This document shows positions 1-8,162 of a DNA stretch of 64,000 bases, in pieces. Made by a program: the position numbers and the translations under genes. The DNA is taken from positions 1 through 64,000 of the forward strand of contig JAGWUP010000014.1 in NCBI GenBank assembly GCA_028868375.1. The letters run 5' to 3'. The notes under the pieces are model-generated. The model saw only the letters and a program-made list of their open reading frames with translations. It was not told the DNA's origin and made no database searches. The DNA is from Elusimicrobiota bacterium. Lineage in GTDB: Bacteria > Elusimicrobiota > Elusimicrobia > UBA1565 > UBA9628. Every line of letters begins with the position of its first letter. Position 1 is the stretch's first letter.

Positions 1-120
1 GTCTTGATTAGGGAGGGGCAGCGCCATTTCGCCCCCTGGCTTCGTTGCTCGTCGCTTGCATAGCTTAGGCTATGCGCGCTCCTCGCGCCTCGCCAGGCGC
101 CAAACTGGCGCTGCCAAATG
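1..120. repeat. Repeat module with nested inverted repeats
   Basis: Non-coding start of the window. A 10-bp inverted repeat, GGCAGCGCCA at 17-26 and TGGCGCTGCC at 106-115, encloses a perfect 7-bp hairpin (GCATAGC 58-64, loop TTAG, GCTATGC 69-75). The flanks of the hairpin (GCTCGTCGCTTGC on one side, GCTCCTCGCGCC on the other) resemble, on the opposite strand, the interior of the element at 60882-61150, so both may belong to one dispersed family. The left boundary may lie outside the window. Confidence 0.5.
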
Positions 121-131
121 CAAAGGGATTT

Positions 132-1415
132 ATGATTCACTACACTAGGACCGGCACCTTCGAGGATCTCTTCGGAGTGGTCGTCTCCAACGCCCAGCGG
201 CGCTTGGAGTCCGAGGGCGCGCGGCTGCCGCGCAAGCCGCGACTGCTGCGCGCGCTCCTCGAGGCCCCCTTGATCGCGGCGGGGGGAGTCCTGGCGGCGG
301 CCATGGAGCGCTTGCCCGCCGAGACGGCGCTCGGCATCCATGAGCGGGTCATGGCCCTCTTGTCCGGCGCGCTGGCTCGTCCCTTAGACGCGGAGGCGCC
401 GGCCTTGGTCCGCGCGAGGGCGGCGGCCCGCAGGCTGGCCGGCGCCACGGGCCGCCAGCCGGCCCTGCTGGCTTTGATCTCGCATCCTCCCGTCGTCGGG
501 GAGCTGGCGGCGATGAATTTCGATCTGGCGCGGCAGGCCCTGCTGGCGCTGCGCGCCGTGCGGGGCGGCCCCTGCCGCCCGCGGCTGCTGGTCGCGGTCG
601 ATGCCTTCGCCCTGGATACGGCCTCGCTCTGGCAGGAAGGCCTCTACGCGGGTTTCATGGGGCGCTATCACCTGGGCTTGGACCGCCTGGCATTCTCGCG
701 CGGTTGCGCCAGCCGCCGGCTCTTGGGACGGGCGGCCTGGGCCGGCATGGGCCAGCGCTTGCTGACCCTGCTGCGGCGCGGCGGGGAGGCGGGCATGGTC
801 CTGGCCGGAGGCGTGCCCTCGACGACCCGCGCCCTCTACGCCGCGCGCGAGTGGGCCCAGGCGGCGCGGCGGCATAGCCCGCTCCAGGCGCGGCCACAAG
901 CGGTCTTGCCCAGGCTGCGCGCCCTGCCCGGCTTCGCCGGCCTGGAGGCAACCGCTGGGCGCAGGGTCGAAAGCGTCTGGCGCCTGGCCGAGCTCTACGC
1001 GATGGCGGTTCTTTCCGGGATCCTCCCGGACCGGGGAGGCTCTTGCGTCGAGGCCGGGCGTCTGGACGAGGCGGGGCGCCGGGCGATGCTGGCTTATCTG
1101 GACGCGCTGGGTCTGGACGCCGGGACGGCGGAGAATTTCCTCTCTCTCTTGTCGGAGGAACTGGCTCGCGAGACGCCGTTTCGCAGGCGTTTTTTTCGCG
1201 TCCTGGCCGGCCGGGTCCTACGCAGCCGCCCCGTCGTGCTGATACCGATCGTTCATCGCGGCGGCGCTTCTCCGGGGGTGGACATAAAGGAAGCCTGGAT
1301 ACTCTCCGGCCTCGCAAAAGGTATGATCTCGGTCGCGGCCGGTCCCGCCGCGGGCTCGCGGCGGCTCGATTGCGCCGAGCTGGCCCAGCGTTTCGTAAGC
1401 GAGAATTTCTCATGA
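132..1415 (+). CDS. Unknown protein, 427 aa
   Basis: I do not recognise the family. The product is rich in Ala, Leu and Arg with no clear signal peptide or transmembrane segment. A motif near the middle (MVLAGGVPSTTR) and a hydrophobic stretch near the C terminus (RPVVLIPIVHRGG) look like parts of a globular alpha/beta fold. I chose ATG 132, preceded by AAAGGGA, over an upstream ATG at 72 because the upstream codons lie in the repeat module at 1-120. The stop overlaps the next gene's start as ATGA (1412-1415), so the two are probably translationally coupled and functionally linked. Confidence 0.6.
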   Translation: MIHYTRTGTFEDLFGVVVSNAQRRLESEGARLPRKPRLLRALLEAPLIAAGGVLAAAMERLPAETALGIHERVMALLSGALARPLDAEAPALVRARAAARRLAGATGRQPALLALISHPPVVGELAAMNFDLARQALLALRAVRGGPCRPRLLVAVDAFALDTASLWQEGLYAGFMGRYHLGLDRLAFSRGCASRRLLGRAAWAGMGQRLLTLLRRGGEAGMVLAGGVPSTTRALYAAREWAQAARRHSPLQARPQAVLPRLRALPGFAGLEATAGRRVESVWRLAELYAMAVLSGILPDRGGSCVEAGRLDEAGRRAMLAYLDALGLDAGTAENFLSLLSEELARETPFRRRFFRVLAGRVLRSRPVVLIPIVHRGGASPGVDIKEAWILSGLAKGMISVAAGPAAGSRRLDCAELAQRFVSENFS

Positions 1416-2263
1416 GCACCAACCTCTATCGCTCCATATCGGATTTGAAGGGCTTCTCGCTGAAGAACTGCCCCTCCATGCCGGATCCGACCGGCGTTTT
1501 GATGTGTCCGCCGGATTATTACGCCGGCGGCGAGCCTGCGCGCAAGCAGTGGGAGGACCTTAAGTCCACTTTCGAAACCGCCGGCAAGCCGGTCTCGCTG
1601 ATTCAGCCGTCGGAGGGACTCGGGGACATGGTGTTCTGCGCCAACCAGGCCCTGGTCGGCTTGACCCCGCAGATGGAGCGCCTCTGCATCCCGTCGCAGA
1701 TGCGGCACTCCTCGCGCCGCCACGAGGTGCCGGCCTTCGAGGCTTGGTTCGGCGCCCAGGGCTATCGAGTGCTCCGATTGAAGGATTCCGCGCTGCTGTT
1801 CGAGGGCTCCAGGGACGCCGTGTGGCATCCAGGCAAGCGTTTGTTGTGGGGCGGCCATGGTTTCCTGTCCCAAGTCGAGGCCTACGAGGAGGTGGCGAAG
1901 GCCTTCGGCTCCCCGGTGATCGCCCTCAAGCTCGTCAACGAGAAATTCTGCCGTCTCGATTCCTGTTTCTGTCCTCTGACCTCCGAGGCGGTGCTGATCT
2001 ATCCCTCGGCCTTCGACGCGGCCAGCCTCGAGCTGATTCTCAAGATGTTCCCCATCGTGCTGACCGCGGGAGAGACGGAAGCCGGGCATTTCATGGCCTG
2101 CAACGCCTGCGTTCTCGACGCCACCACCGCCGTCCTGCAACGCGGAGCGCCCAACGTCGCCCGCCACATGGCGGGCATGGGCCTGCGCGTGATCGAGGCC
2201 GACACCTCCGAGTTCATCAAGTCCGGCGGCAGCGTCTACGCCTTGAAGATGTTCATTTACTAG
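1412..2263 (+). CDS. Amidinotransferase/DDAH-fold protein, catalytic residues missing
   Basis: 283 aa, matching the dimethylarginine dimethylaminohydrolase/amidinotransferase (pentein) family in length and order of motifs: DMVFCAN near the N terminus (family DxVFTAN), FEGSRDAVW, the FCRLDSCFCPL stretch, YPSAFD and the C-terminal EFIKSGGSVYALKM. In active members the third motif is FYHLDT with the catalytic His, and the last is GGGxxCLT with the catalytic Cys. Here His is Arg and Cys is Ala, read directly from codons CGT and GCC. The fold is probably intact but the usual guanidine-modifying chemistry is not expected. It starts inside the previous stop (ATGA). Confidence 0.85.
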   Translation: MSTNLYRSISDLKGFSLKNCPSMPDPTGVLMCPPDYYAGGEPARKQWEDLKSTFETAGKPVSLIQPSEGLGDMVFCANQALVGLTPQMERLCIPSQMRHSSRRHEVPAFEAWFGAQGYRVLRLKDSALLFEGSRDAVWHPGKRLLWGGHGFLSQVEAYEEVAKAFGSPVIALKLVNEKFCRLDSCFCPLTSEAVLIYPSAFDAASLELILKMFPIVLTAGETEAGHFMACNACVLDATTAVLQRGAPNVARHMAGMGLRVIEADTSEFIKSGGSVYALKMFIY

Positions 2264-2278
2264 CGGTCCGACGGCGCC

Positions 2279-2307
2279 TTGAAAACGGAAGGACCGACCG
2301 CTATACT
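2279..2307 (+). promoter_or_regulatory. Promoter, TTGAAA-17-TATACT
   Basis: TTGAAA at 2279-2284 and TATACT at 2302-2307 are separated by 17 bp. The -10 box ends 6 nt before ATG 2314, so the predicted transcript begins at or next to the start codon (leaderless). Confidence 0.7.
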
Positions 2308-2313
2308 GGATTG

Positions 2314-2718
2314 ATGATTCGCCGAGCGTTCTGCCTGTTGTTAGCGTTGGCGCTAAGTCTGGCCGGCGCAGCCCCCGCCTTGGCGCGCAAGCCCAGGAAA
2401 AAGAAGCCGTACGACTACTCAAGGTCGAAGTACAAGGCCTACAACGCCCTGGTCAATCCCTCCCAGAGCTTCTATTTCGACGCGAACGGCAATCCCATCC
2501 CCATCGCCTCCAAGAAGAAGCCCCGCCGCGCGCGCTCGCGGCGTGCGCGGCATTCCCGATATGCCCGGGCTCATGCCCGCAAGAAGCGCCGCCGCCACGA
2601 GGCGAAGGCGAGCGTAGCCGCGCCGGTCTGCAGCGAGGGGCAATCCTGCCAGGATTCGGGAGCCGGAGCGTCCAGCCCCGCCAACCCGGCGCAGGGCCTC
2701 TCTTCCGCCGCCCAGTAA
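2314..2718 (+). CDS. Small secreted, very basic protein
   Basis: 134 aa. The N terminus is a typical signal peptide (MIRR, then a Leu/Ala core ending in ALA-RK). The mature part is extremely Lys/Arg-rich in clusters (RKPRKKKP, KKKPRRARSRRARHSR, ARKKRRRHE) with Tyr/Ser patches and an Ala/Ser-rich tail containing two Cys. No family recognised. Such composition suits binding to a polyanion such as nucleic acid, LPS or a wall polymer, but that is inference. It has its own promoter directly before the ATG and no Shine-Dalgarno. Confidence 0.65.
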   Translation: MIRRAFCLLLALALSLAGAAPALARKPRKKKPYDYSRSKYKAYNALVNPSQSFYFDANGNPIPIASKKKPRRARSRRARHSRYARAHARKKRRRHEAKASVAAPVCSEGQSCQDSGAGASSPANPAQGLSSAAQ

Positions 2719-2724
2719 CGGAGC

Positions 2725-2743
2725 CCGGCCTGACGCAGGCCGG
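2725..2743. terminator. GC hairpin between convergent genes
   Basis: Perfect 8-bp stem CCGGCCTG / CAGGCCGG with loop ACG, between the ends of the convergent genes at 2314-2718 and 2755-4512. There is no T-tract, so this may be only a transcription-pausing or mRNA 3'-end structure. Confidence 0.4.
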
Positions 2744-2754
2744 CCGACCCTGGC

Positions 2755-4512
2755 CTAGGGAGTGGCCGCCAGCAGGATCCGGCGCGCTTGCGCGCCGGGC
2801 CGCGCGTCGACGAGGACGCGGTAGCGGCGCGAGGCGCCGCGGCAGAGGCCCTTGCCGTCGTCGCGGCAATAGTAGAAGTCGACGTCGAGCTGCGCCTCCT
2901 GGCGTCCCGTCCGGGCGACGAAGATGAGGTCGCGAGGCTTTGCGGGCGGCGGGATGAGGAAGCCCTTGCGCGTTTTCGGGGAGAACTGGATGAGGCCTTC
3001 CGTCTCCGAGACGCGGTACTGCAGCGGGGCGCGGCCGTTGAGGCGGTAGCCGGCCGGCAGCTTCACCGACAGCGATAAGGCGATGGGGGCGTCCGCGCGC
3101 ACGGCGAAGGGGCCGACCGTCTGATTGCTTCTGGCCGGCAAATAGGGCATCGGCGGTCCGGGGGGCAGGGGCTTGAGGCCCTTGAGGACCAACGGGCCGA
3201 GAGTTCGGCCGTCGGCGGAAATGCGGGAGATTCGCGAGGCGTCGGACTCGGCGACCAGGATCGCGCGATCGACGACGGCCAGGCCGGAGGGACGCAGCAG
3301 GCCCTTGGCCAGGATGCGCACGCGGCCCGAGCGAGGATCAAGGAGCTTGAGGGAGCCGTCTGCGGCGTCGGCGATGAGGAGGCGTCGTCCCAGGACGGCC
3401 AGCGCCATAGGGCGGCGCAAGGGTGTGCCCGGGCCGGACAGGGACGGCGTGGTGACGCTGCCGTCTCGCAGGTTGAGGGCGCGCAGCGAGCGGGCCTGCG
3501 GATCGGCGAGATACAGGGTCCGGCCCAAGCGGACGGCGGCCGCGGGCGCCATGAAGCGGGCAAGGGCCACCAGCCCGTCGCGGCTTCCCTCCCGGCCGTC
3601 CCCGGCGAAACGATACGGCGTCCAGGATTTAGAGTCGGCGGCGGCCAGAGAGTGGGACAGGGGCTCTGCCACGTACAGCGTCGAGCCGTCGAACAACAGA
3701 GCCCTCGGTCCGGGCAGCCGGTAGGGATCGTCGATCAACGTGGTCACGCGCTCGGCCTTGAGGTCGACCGTGCGGATGGCGTCGTTGCCGGTGTCGGCGA
3801 TCAGCAGCCGGTCGCCGGCGGCGAAGGCGACGCCCCGCGGATGGTCGAAGCCCGCCCGAGCCATCGCGCCGTCCCGGTAATCGACCGCTCCGTTGCCGAT
3901 GACCACCTTGACGCGCCCCGAGCCGCTGGCCAGCACGACCCGGTTGTGCCCGGTGTCGCAGATCAGCAGCCGGTCGCTTTTGGCGTCGTAGGCCAACTGG
4001 GTCGGAAAGGCCAGCGGCCGGTCGATGAAGTCGTCGCGCTCCAGGGCCATCGCCAGGGGAGGGCGCGAGCGCTGCGGCAGGCTGCCCACGACGGCTGCGA
4101 CCGCGCGCTCAAGCGCCTCGTAGGGGCTGCCCGGATCAAAGCGCCGGAGGACGGCGCCGTCCGGTCCCAGCAGCGCCAAGCCGGTGCCGGAGATCCCGGA
4201 CGCCGCCGCCAGGGAGGCCTTGTCGTCCTCGACCATCGGGTGCATGATCTCCCGCCGCAGGGCCTGACGCTCCAGGGACGCCAGACCATGGGGATCGCCT
4301 GCGGCGGGAGAGCGCACGCTCAGCAGCGCCAGGGAGTCTCCGAAGGCGGCTTTCGCTCTTTGCGCGTGCAGCAGCAGGCGTTGGCCCGCGGGATCCCAGT
4401 CGTCGGAGAACTCCAGCAGGACGGCCCGGCCGGAGAGGTCCGGCGGCGTCGGCAGCGGGGCGTTGGCCCATGGGGCCGTGGAGAGGGCTAAGAGAAGCGG
4501 CAGCGGCGTCAT
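2755..4512 (-). CDS. NHLRC2-like exported protein: thioredoxin-like plus NHL repeats
   Basis: 585 aa with a short N-terminal signal-like segment. Residues about 25-145 look like a thioredoxin fold without a CxxC pair (LLEFSDDWDPAGQ in place of the redox site), so it should be redox-inactive. Residues about 160-440 contain six NHL/beta-propeller repeats (AYDAKSDRLLICDTGHNRV, RGVAFAAGDRLLIADTGND and similar). The C-terminal ~130 residues form a beta-rich domain. This order is that of NHLRC2-type proteins. Its molecular role in bacteria is not established; ligand binding in the periplasm is the reasonable guess. It is divergent from 4562 and shares a palindromic promoter region with it. Confidence 0.75.
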   Translation of the reverse strand: MTPLPLLLALSTAPWANAPLPTPPDLSGRAVLLEFSDDWDPAGQRLLLHAQRAKAAFGDSLALLSVRSPAAGDPHGLASLERQALRREIMHPMVEDDKASLAAASGISGTGLALLGPDGAVLRRFDPGSPYEALERAVAAVVGSLPQRSRPPLAMALERDDFIDRPLAFPTQLAYDAKSDRLLICDTGHNRVVLASGSGRVKVVIGNGAVDYRDGAMARAGFDHPRGVAFAAGDRLLIADTGNDAIRTVDLKAERVTTLIDDPYRLPGPRALLFDGSTLYVAEPLSHSLAAADSKSWTPYRFAGDGREGSRDGLVALARFMAPAAAVRLGRTLYLADPQARSLRALNLRDGSVTTPSLSGPGTPLRRPMALAVLGRRLLIADAADGSLKLLDPRSGRVRILAKGLLRPSGLAVVDRAILVAESDASRISRISADGRTLGPLVLKGLKPLPPGPPMPYLPARSNQTVGPFAVRADAPIALSLSVKLPAGYRLNGRAPLQYRVSETEGLIQFSPKTRKGFLIPPPAKPRDLIFVARTGRQEAQLDVDFYYCRDDGKGLCRGASRRYRVLVDARPGAQARRILLAATP

Positions 4513-4541
4513 CGCGGGGAAGCGGCGGCCATGAGGGCGTT

Positions 4542-4551
4542 ATAGTACTAT
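4542..4551. promoter_or_regulatory. Palindromic bidirectional -10 element
   Basis: ATAGTACTAT is a perfect 10-bp palindrome between divergent genes (minus-strand start 4512, plus-strand start 4562). It provides a TACTAT-like -10 hexamer on each strand. The plus-strand hexamer (4546-4551) ends 10 nt before ATG 4562; the minus-strand copy would give a leader of roughly 25 nt. Confidence 0.5.
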
Positions 4552-4561
4552 TTATCCCGGG

Positions 4562-4735
4562 ATGAAACGCTGGGCTCGTTGGCTGTCTCTGCTGGTGGCC
4601 CTCGCCTGCCTGGCCAAGAACCTCTTTGGCCGCAGCGACGCTTGGTCCCTGTCCGGTTTTTTCGCCGCCGGAGCGGCCTGGTATTATCTCACCTGGAGGC
4701 GGACCAGGGAGCTGGACTCCCCTCGGCCGCGCTGA
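4562..4735 (+). CDS. Small membrane protein, 57 aa
   Basis: Short reading frame starting at ATG 4562 and ending at TGA 4733. The product has two hydrophobic segments: residues 8-22 (LSLLVALACLA) and about 30-46 (LSGFFAAGAAWYYL). They are flanked by positive charges (MKRWARW at the start, WRRTRE at the end), a typical two-helix membrane hairpin. No family recognised. It has a -10 box just upstream and no Shine-Dalgarno. Confidence 0.55.
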   Translation: MKRWARWLSLLVALACLAKNLFGRSDAWSLSGFFAAGAAWYYLTWRRTRELDSPRPR

Positions 4736-4777
4736 TATGGCCGGCGTCAGCCCGCCCGCGCGAACGACTCGAAAGAA

Positions 4778-4783
4778 TATACT
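4778..4783 (+). promoter_or_regulatory. -10 box of tRNA-Leu
   Basis: TATACT ends 13 nt before the mature 5' end of the tRNA, with a second overlapping candidate (TAAGAT 4783-4788). I see no clear -35. Confidence 0.45.
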
Positions 4784-4796
4784 AAGATAGCTCGCG

Positions 4797-4880
4797 GGGC
4801 AGGTGGCGGAACTGGCAGACGCAGGGGACTTAAAATCCCCCGGCCGCAAGGCCGTGCGGGTTCGATTCCCGCCCTGCCCA
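4797..4880 (+). tRNA. tRNA-Leu (UAA)
   Basis: Acceptor stem GGGCAGG (4797-4803) pairs with CCTGCCC (4873-4879), discriminator A at 4880. The D-arm contains TGGCGGAACTGGCAGACGC, the leucine pattern. The anticodon loop is CTTAAAA, giving anticodon TAA. A long variable arm (CGGCCGCAAGGCCGTG) and the T-loop GGTTCGATTCC identify a class II tRNA. The 3' CCA is not encoded. The pssA start codon lies 13 nt downstream. Confidence 0.97.
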
Positions 4881-4893
4881 CGGATTTCAAGTC

Positions 4894-5679
4894 ATGGATA
4901 AGCAGACGCTCAAGCGCGGCGGCAGGGTCTTGGCGCCCTCCCTATTCACCGTGGGCAACATGGCCTGCGGCTTCTACGCTCTCTTGTCGGCCTACCGCGA
5001 GGAATTCGTCTCTGCGGCCACGGCCATCATTCTCGGCATGGTCTTCGACGCCTTGGACGGCCGGGTGGCGCGCTTGATCCACGGGGAGTCGACCTTCGGC
5101 GTCGAGTTCGATTCCCTCTCGGATTTCCTGACCTTCGGGGTGGCGCCGGCCTGCATGATGTACGCGTTCATCTTGAAGGATTACGGGGCCTGGGGCTATC
5201 CGATCGCGTTCCTGTACGCTTTGTGCGGCGGCTTGCGCCTGGCGCGCTTCAACGCGGCCGCCCACGACGGCGGCGGCAAGACGCATTTCATCGGCCTGCC
5301 GATCCCGGGCGGGGCGGGCTTCCTGGCCTCCTTCGTGCTGCTCTACCAGATCATCGAGGAGGGGCGGCCGGCTCGGACCTGGAAGCTTTTGATGGACCAG
5401 ATCCCGCTGCTCTACGGCTTGGCCCCGGCCATGACCCTGGGCGTGGCGCTGTTGATGATCTCGACGATCCCCTATCCCGCCTTCAAGCAGGCCCACGCGC
5501 GGCCCCGCTCCTTGAAGGCCCTGCTGGCCCTGGTGCTCGTCGGGCTTTTGTTGTTCATCTATCCGCAGAACTTCATCTTCGTGGTTTTTTGGAGCTACGT
5601 CCTGCTCGGTCCGGTGGGAGTGCTGGCGCGCTTGGCGCGGCGCTGGCGCCGAGGTCCCGGCGCCGAAGTTCAAGCTTAA
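4894..5679 (+). CDS. pssA: CDP-diacylglycerol-serine O-phosphatidyltransferase
   Basis: 261-aa integral membrane enzyme that makes phosphatidylserine from CDP-diacylglycerol and serine, the first step toward phosphatidylethanolamine. The CDP-alcohol phosphotransferase signature is complete: D55-G-x2-A-R60, then G69, D73 and D77 (FDALDGRVAR followed by GVEFDSLSD). Several hydrophobic helices follow. The early VGNMACGFYAL and the length fit bacterial type II PssA. Starts shortly after tRNA-Leu and ends convergent with metG, six bases apart. Confidence 0.92.
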   Translation: MDKQTLKRGGRVLAPSLFTVGNMACGFYALLSAYREEFVSAATAIILGMVFDALDGRVARLIHGESTFGVEFDSLSDFLTFGVAPACMMYAFILKDYGAWGYPIAFLYALCGGLRLARFNAAAHDGGGKTHFIGLPIPGGAGFLASFVLLYQIIEEGRPARTWKLLMDQIPLLYGLAPAMTLGVALLMISTIPYPAFKQAHARPRSLKALLALVLVGLLLFIYPQNFIFVVFWSYVLLGPVGVLARLARRWRRGPGAEVQA

Positions 5680-5685
5680 TTAACT

Positions 5686-7227
5686 CTACGCCTTGCGCGG
5701 GAACAGCGGCGGGCCCTTGTGGATGCGGCCCATGCCCTTCTCGGCGCCGGCGAGCACCTGCTCCGGCGTCAGGGCGTCGGGAAATTGCCGCACCCCGATC
5801 TGCGCCAGCATCTTGGCGGCGGTCTGCGGCATGAAGGGCTCTATCCAGTGCGTGACGATGCGCAGAGACCAAATCAGCTCGAACATCAGCCGCCGCGCCT
5901 GCTCCACTTGGGCCGGATCGGCCGATTTGAACAGTTTCCAGGGGGCTTGGCTGTTGACGCGCTCGTTGAGCTCGCCGATGACGCCCCAGATGATGCCGAG
6001 GGCGCCGCTAAAATCCAGCGCCTCCATGCGCTCGGCGATGGCCTCCGTCTTGCGCGCCACCTGCTTGGGGTAGGAGTCGGACTCCGAATCGGGGCGGCTG
6101 GGCAGCTCCCCGTTCATGTTGTTGTCGATGAGGGTGACGACGCGGGAGAGGAGGTTGCCGAAATCGTTGGCGAGGTCCGCGTTGTAGCGCTTGAGCAGGG
6201 AGGCCCTCGAGAAATCCCCGTCGTTTCCGAAGGGCATCTCGCGCAGCAGGAAGAAGCGGAAGGCGTCGACGCCGAACTCCCGCGTGATCTCGCGCGGATC
6301 GACGAAGTTCCCCTTGGACTTGGACATCTTCTGGCCGTCGACGGTCCACCAGCCGTGCGCGAAGACCTTCTTTGGAAGCGGCAGGCGCAGGGCCATCAGC
6401 ATCGCCGGCCAGATGACGGCGTGGAAGCGGTAGATCTCCTTGCCGACGATATGCACGTCGGGGGGCCAGGAGCGCTCGAAAGCTTCCTTGCCGGCGACGG
6501 CCGAGAGGTAGTTGAGGAGGGCGTCGAACCAGACGTAGACGGTCTGCCCCGGCTCCCCGGGCACCGGGACGCCCCACTTGACGTTGGCGCGCGAGACGGA
6601 CAAGTCCTTGAGCCCTTCCTTGACGAAGGCCAGGATTTCCCGCCCGCGATGCTCCGGGGCGAGAAAGCCGGGGTTCTTCGCGTAGTGCTCGAGCAGCGGC
6701 CGCTGGTAGCGCGACAGCCGGAAGAACCAATTGTCCTCCTCGACTAACTGCAGCTCTCGCCGGCAGTCGGGATTGGGGCAGAGGCGCTTGCCGGTCTTGT
6801 GATCCGGCGGGGCCTCGGTGGGAGTCCAGAAGGTCTCGTCGGAGACGCAGTAGTAGCCGCTGTAGTGCCCTTTGTAGACGTCCCCGCTGTCGATGAGGGC
6901 CCGAAAGACTTCCTGGACCTTGCCGACGTGGCGCGGCTCCGTGGTGCGGATGAAGTCGTCGTGGCGGACGTCGAGATGCGTCCAAAGGGCGCGGAACTGG
7001 GCCGAGATCTCGTCGGCGTAGCGCTGGGGCGGCTGGCGGCTTTGCGCGGCGGCCTGCTCGATCTTGAGCCCGTGCTCGTCGGTGCCGGTCAGGAAATGCA
7101 CGGGCTCGCCGCGGCCGCGCTTCCAGCGCGCCAGCACGTCGGCGGCGACCGTGGTGTAGGCGTGGCCGATGTGCGGGGCCGCGTTGATGTAGTAGATGGG
7201 CGTGGTGAGATAGAAGGTCTTGCTCAT
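5686..7227 (-). CDS. metG: Methionine-tRNA ligase
   Basis: 513 aa, charging tRNA-Met. Class I synthetase motifs are clear: HIGH at residues 19-22 (PHIGHAY) and KMSKSKGN at 300-307. The connective domain has a single-knuckle-like Cys set (C127, C150, C155; the usual second Cys of the first pair is Asp130). The C terminus ends after the anticodon-binding helices without the tRNA-binding EMAP domain, as in the short Thermus-like form. I chose ATG 7227 because the protein aligns from MSKTFYLTTPIYY. It overlaps the holB stop by 4 nt and is the last gene of the tmk-holB-metG run. Confidence 0.95.
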   Translation of the reverse strand: MSKTFYLTTPIYYINAAPHIGHAYTTVAADVLARWKRGRGEPVHFLTGTDEHGLKIEQAAAQSRQPPQRYADEISAQFRALWTHLDVRHDDFIRTTEPRHVGKVQEVFRALIDSGDVYKGHYSGYYCVSDETFWTPTEAPPDHKTGKRLCPNPDCRRELQLVEEDNWFFRLSRYQRPLLEHYAKNPGFLAPEHRGREILAFVKEGLKDLSVSRANVKWGVPVPGEPGQTVYVWFDALLNYLSAVAGKEAFERSWPPDVHIVGKEIYRFHAVIWPAMLMALRLPLPKKVFAHGWWTVDGQKMSKSKGNFVDPREITREFGVDAFRFFLLREMPFGNDGDFSRASLLKRYNADLANDFGNLLSRVVTLIDNNMNGELPSRPDSESDSYPKQVARKTEAIAERMEALDFSGALGIIWGVIGELNERVNSQAPWKLFKSADPAQVEQARRLMFELIWSLRIVTHWIEPFMPQTAAKMLAQIGVRQFPDALTPEQVLAGAEKGMGRIHKGPPLFPRKA

Positions 7228-8162
7228 CGTTGTCGCAGTCCTTGGGCCTCCAGGCAGGCCAACAGCAGCACCGTCCTGGGGTCGGCGTTGGAGCGCAGGC
7301 ATCGGCGCAGGCGCTCGAGCCTGCGCAGAGGGCGCTCGGCCCGCGAGAAGGAGAGTTCGCCGTCTAGATGTCGCAGGCGGACATCCTGGGAAAGGGCGTA
7401 GAGGGCCTGCTCGGCGCGCTCCCGCGCCAGCGGGGCCTCCCGCGGCAAGGCGTCGGCGGCATTGAGCGGGGCCAGGGGCGTCTCGATCATGGATTCGGGA
7501 ACGCCGGGGTCCTGGGCCAGCCGCAGGGCACGGCTGGCGGAGCCTTCCGACAGAGCGGCCAGGCGCCGCGCGCGCTCCGCCGGCACGCCGGCGCGCGAAA
7601 GGATCTCGGCGACGAGCTGGGAGGGCAGGGGCGAGCAGGGAATCAGGGCGCAGCGGGAGCGAACCGTGCCGGGCAGGCGCTCGCGCTGGGCGCTCGTCAG
7701 AATCCACAGAGTGCGCGGCGGCGGCTCCTCCAAGGCCTTGAGCAGGGCGTTGGAGGATTCCAACTCCAGGGTGTGGGCGTCCTCGATGACGGCGACCTTC
7801 CAGCGGCCGCGCAACGGCTGCAGTTCCATGTCCCGCCGCAGGTGAAGGATCGTGTCGACCCGCAGGGTTGCGCCCCTGGAGGCCTCGCCCTCGTTGAGGG
7901 CGGTCTGGTAGCCTTGGTTGACGGCCTTGACGTCCGGATGCAGCCGCCGATCCACGGCCTGGCAATCCGGGCAGAGCCCGCACGGCTCGGCCGGCTGGCC
8001 GGCGGGGCAGAGCAGGGCTTTGGCGAAATCATGGGCGAGGAGGGCCTTGCCGACTCCCTCTGGGCCCGCCAAAAGCAAGGCCGGCGGAAGGCGTCCGCGG
8101 GAGAGCAGCCCGGAGAGCAGGCGGACCGCCTTGGCCTGGCCTTGCGCGCTGGTGAAGCTCAT
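7224..8162 (-). CDS. holB: DNA polymerase III delta' subunit
   Basis: 312-aa AAA+ clamp-loader subunit. It has a P-loop-like GPEGVGKA at residues 33-40, a zinc-binding cluster CGLCPDC (C61, C64, C67, with C52), EDAH in the Walker B position, and the clamp-loader SRC motif in VRSRC. It works in the replication clamp loader with DnaX and delta. Overlaps tmk upstream and metG downstream by 4 nt each, an arrangement often seen for tmk-holB pairs and a sign of coupled translation. Confidence 0.9.
   Translation of the reverse strand: MSFTSAQGQAKAVRLLSGLLSRGRLPPALLLAGPEGVGKALLAHDFAKALLCPAGQPAEPCGLCPDCQAVDRRLHPDVKAVNQGYQTALNEGEASRGATLRVDTILHLRRDMELQPLRGRWKVAVIEDAHTLELESSNALLKALEEPPPRTLWILTSAQRERLPGTVRSRCALIPCSPLPSQLVAEILSRAGVPAERARRLAALSEGSASRALRLAQDPGVPESMIETPLAPLNAADALPREAPLARERAEQALYALSQDVRLRHLDGELSFSRAERPLRRLERLRRCLRSNADPRTVLLLACLEAQGLRQR

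Noticed and set aside
1253-2422. Long minus-strand open frame opposite the amidinotransferase gene
   Set aside because: High-GC shadow of the sense gene; composition rich in His, Gln, Arg and Gly, no motifs, and the sense gene is clearly homologous.
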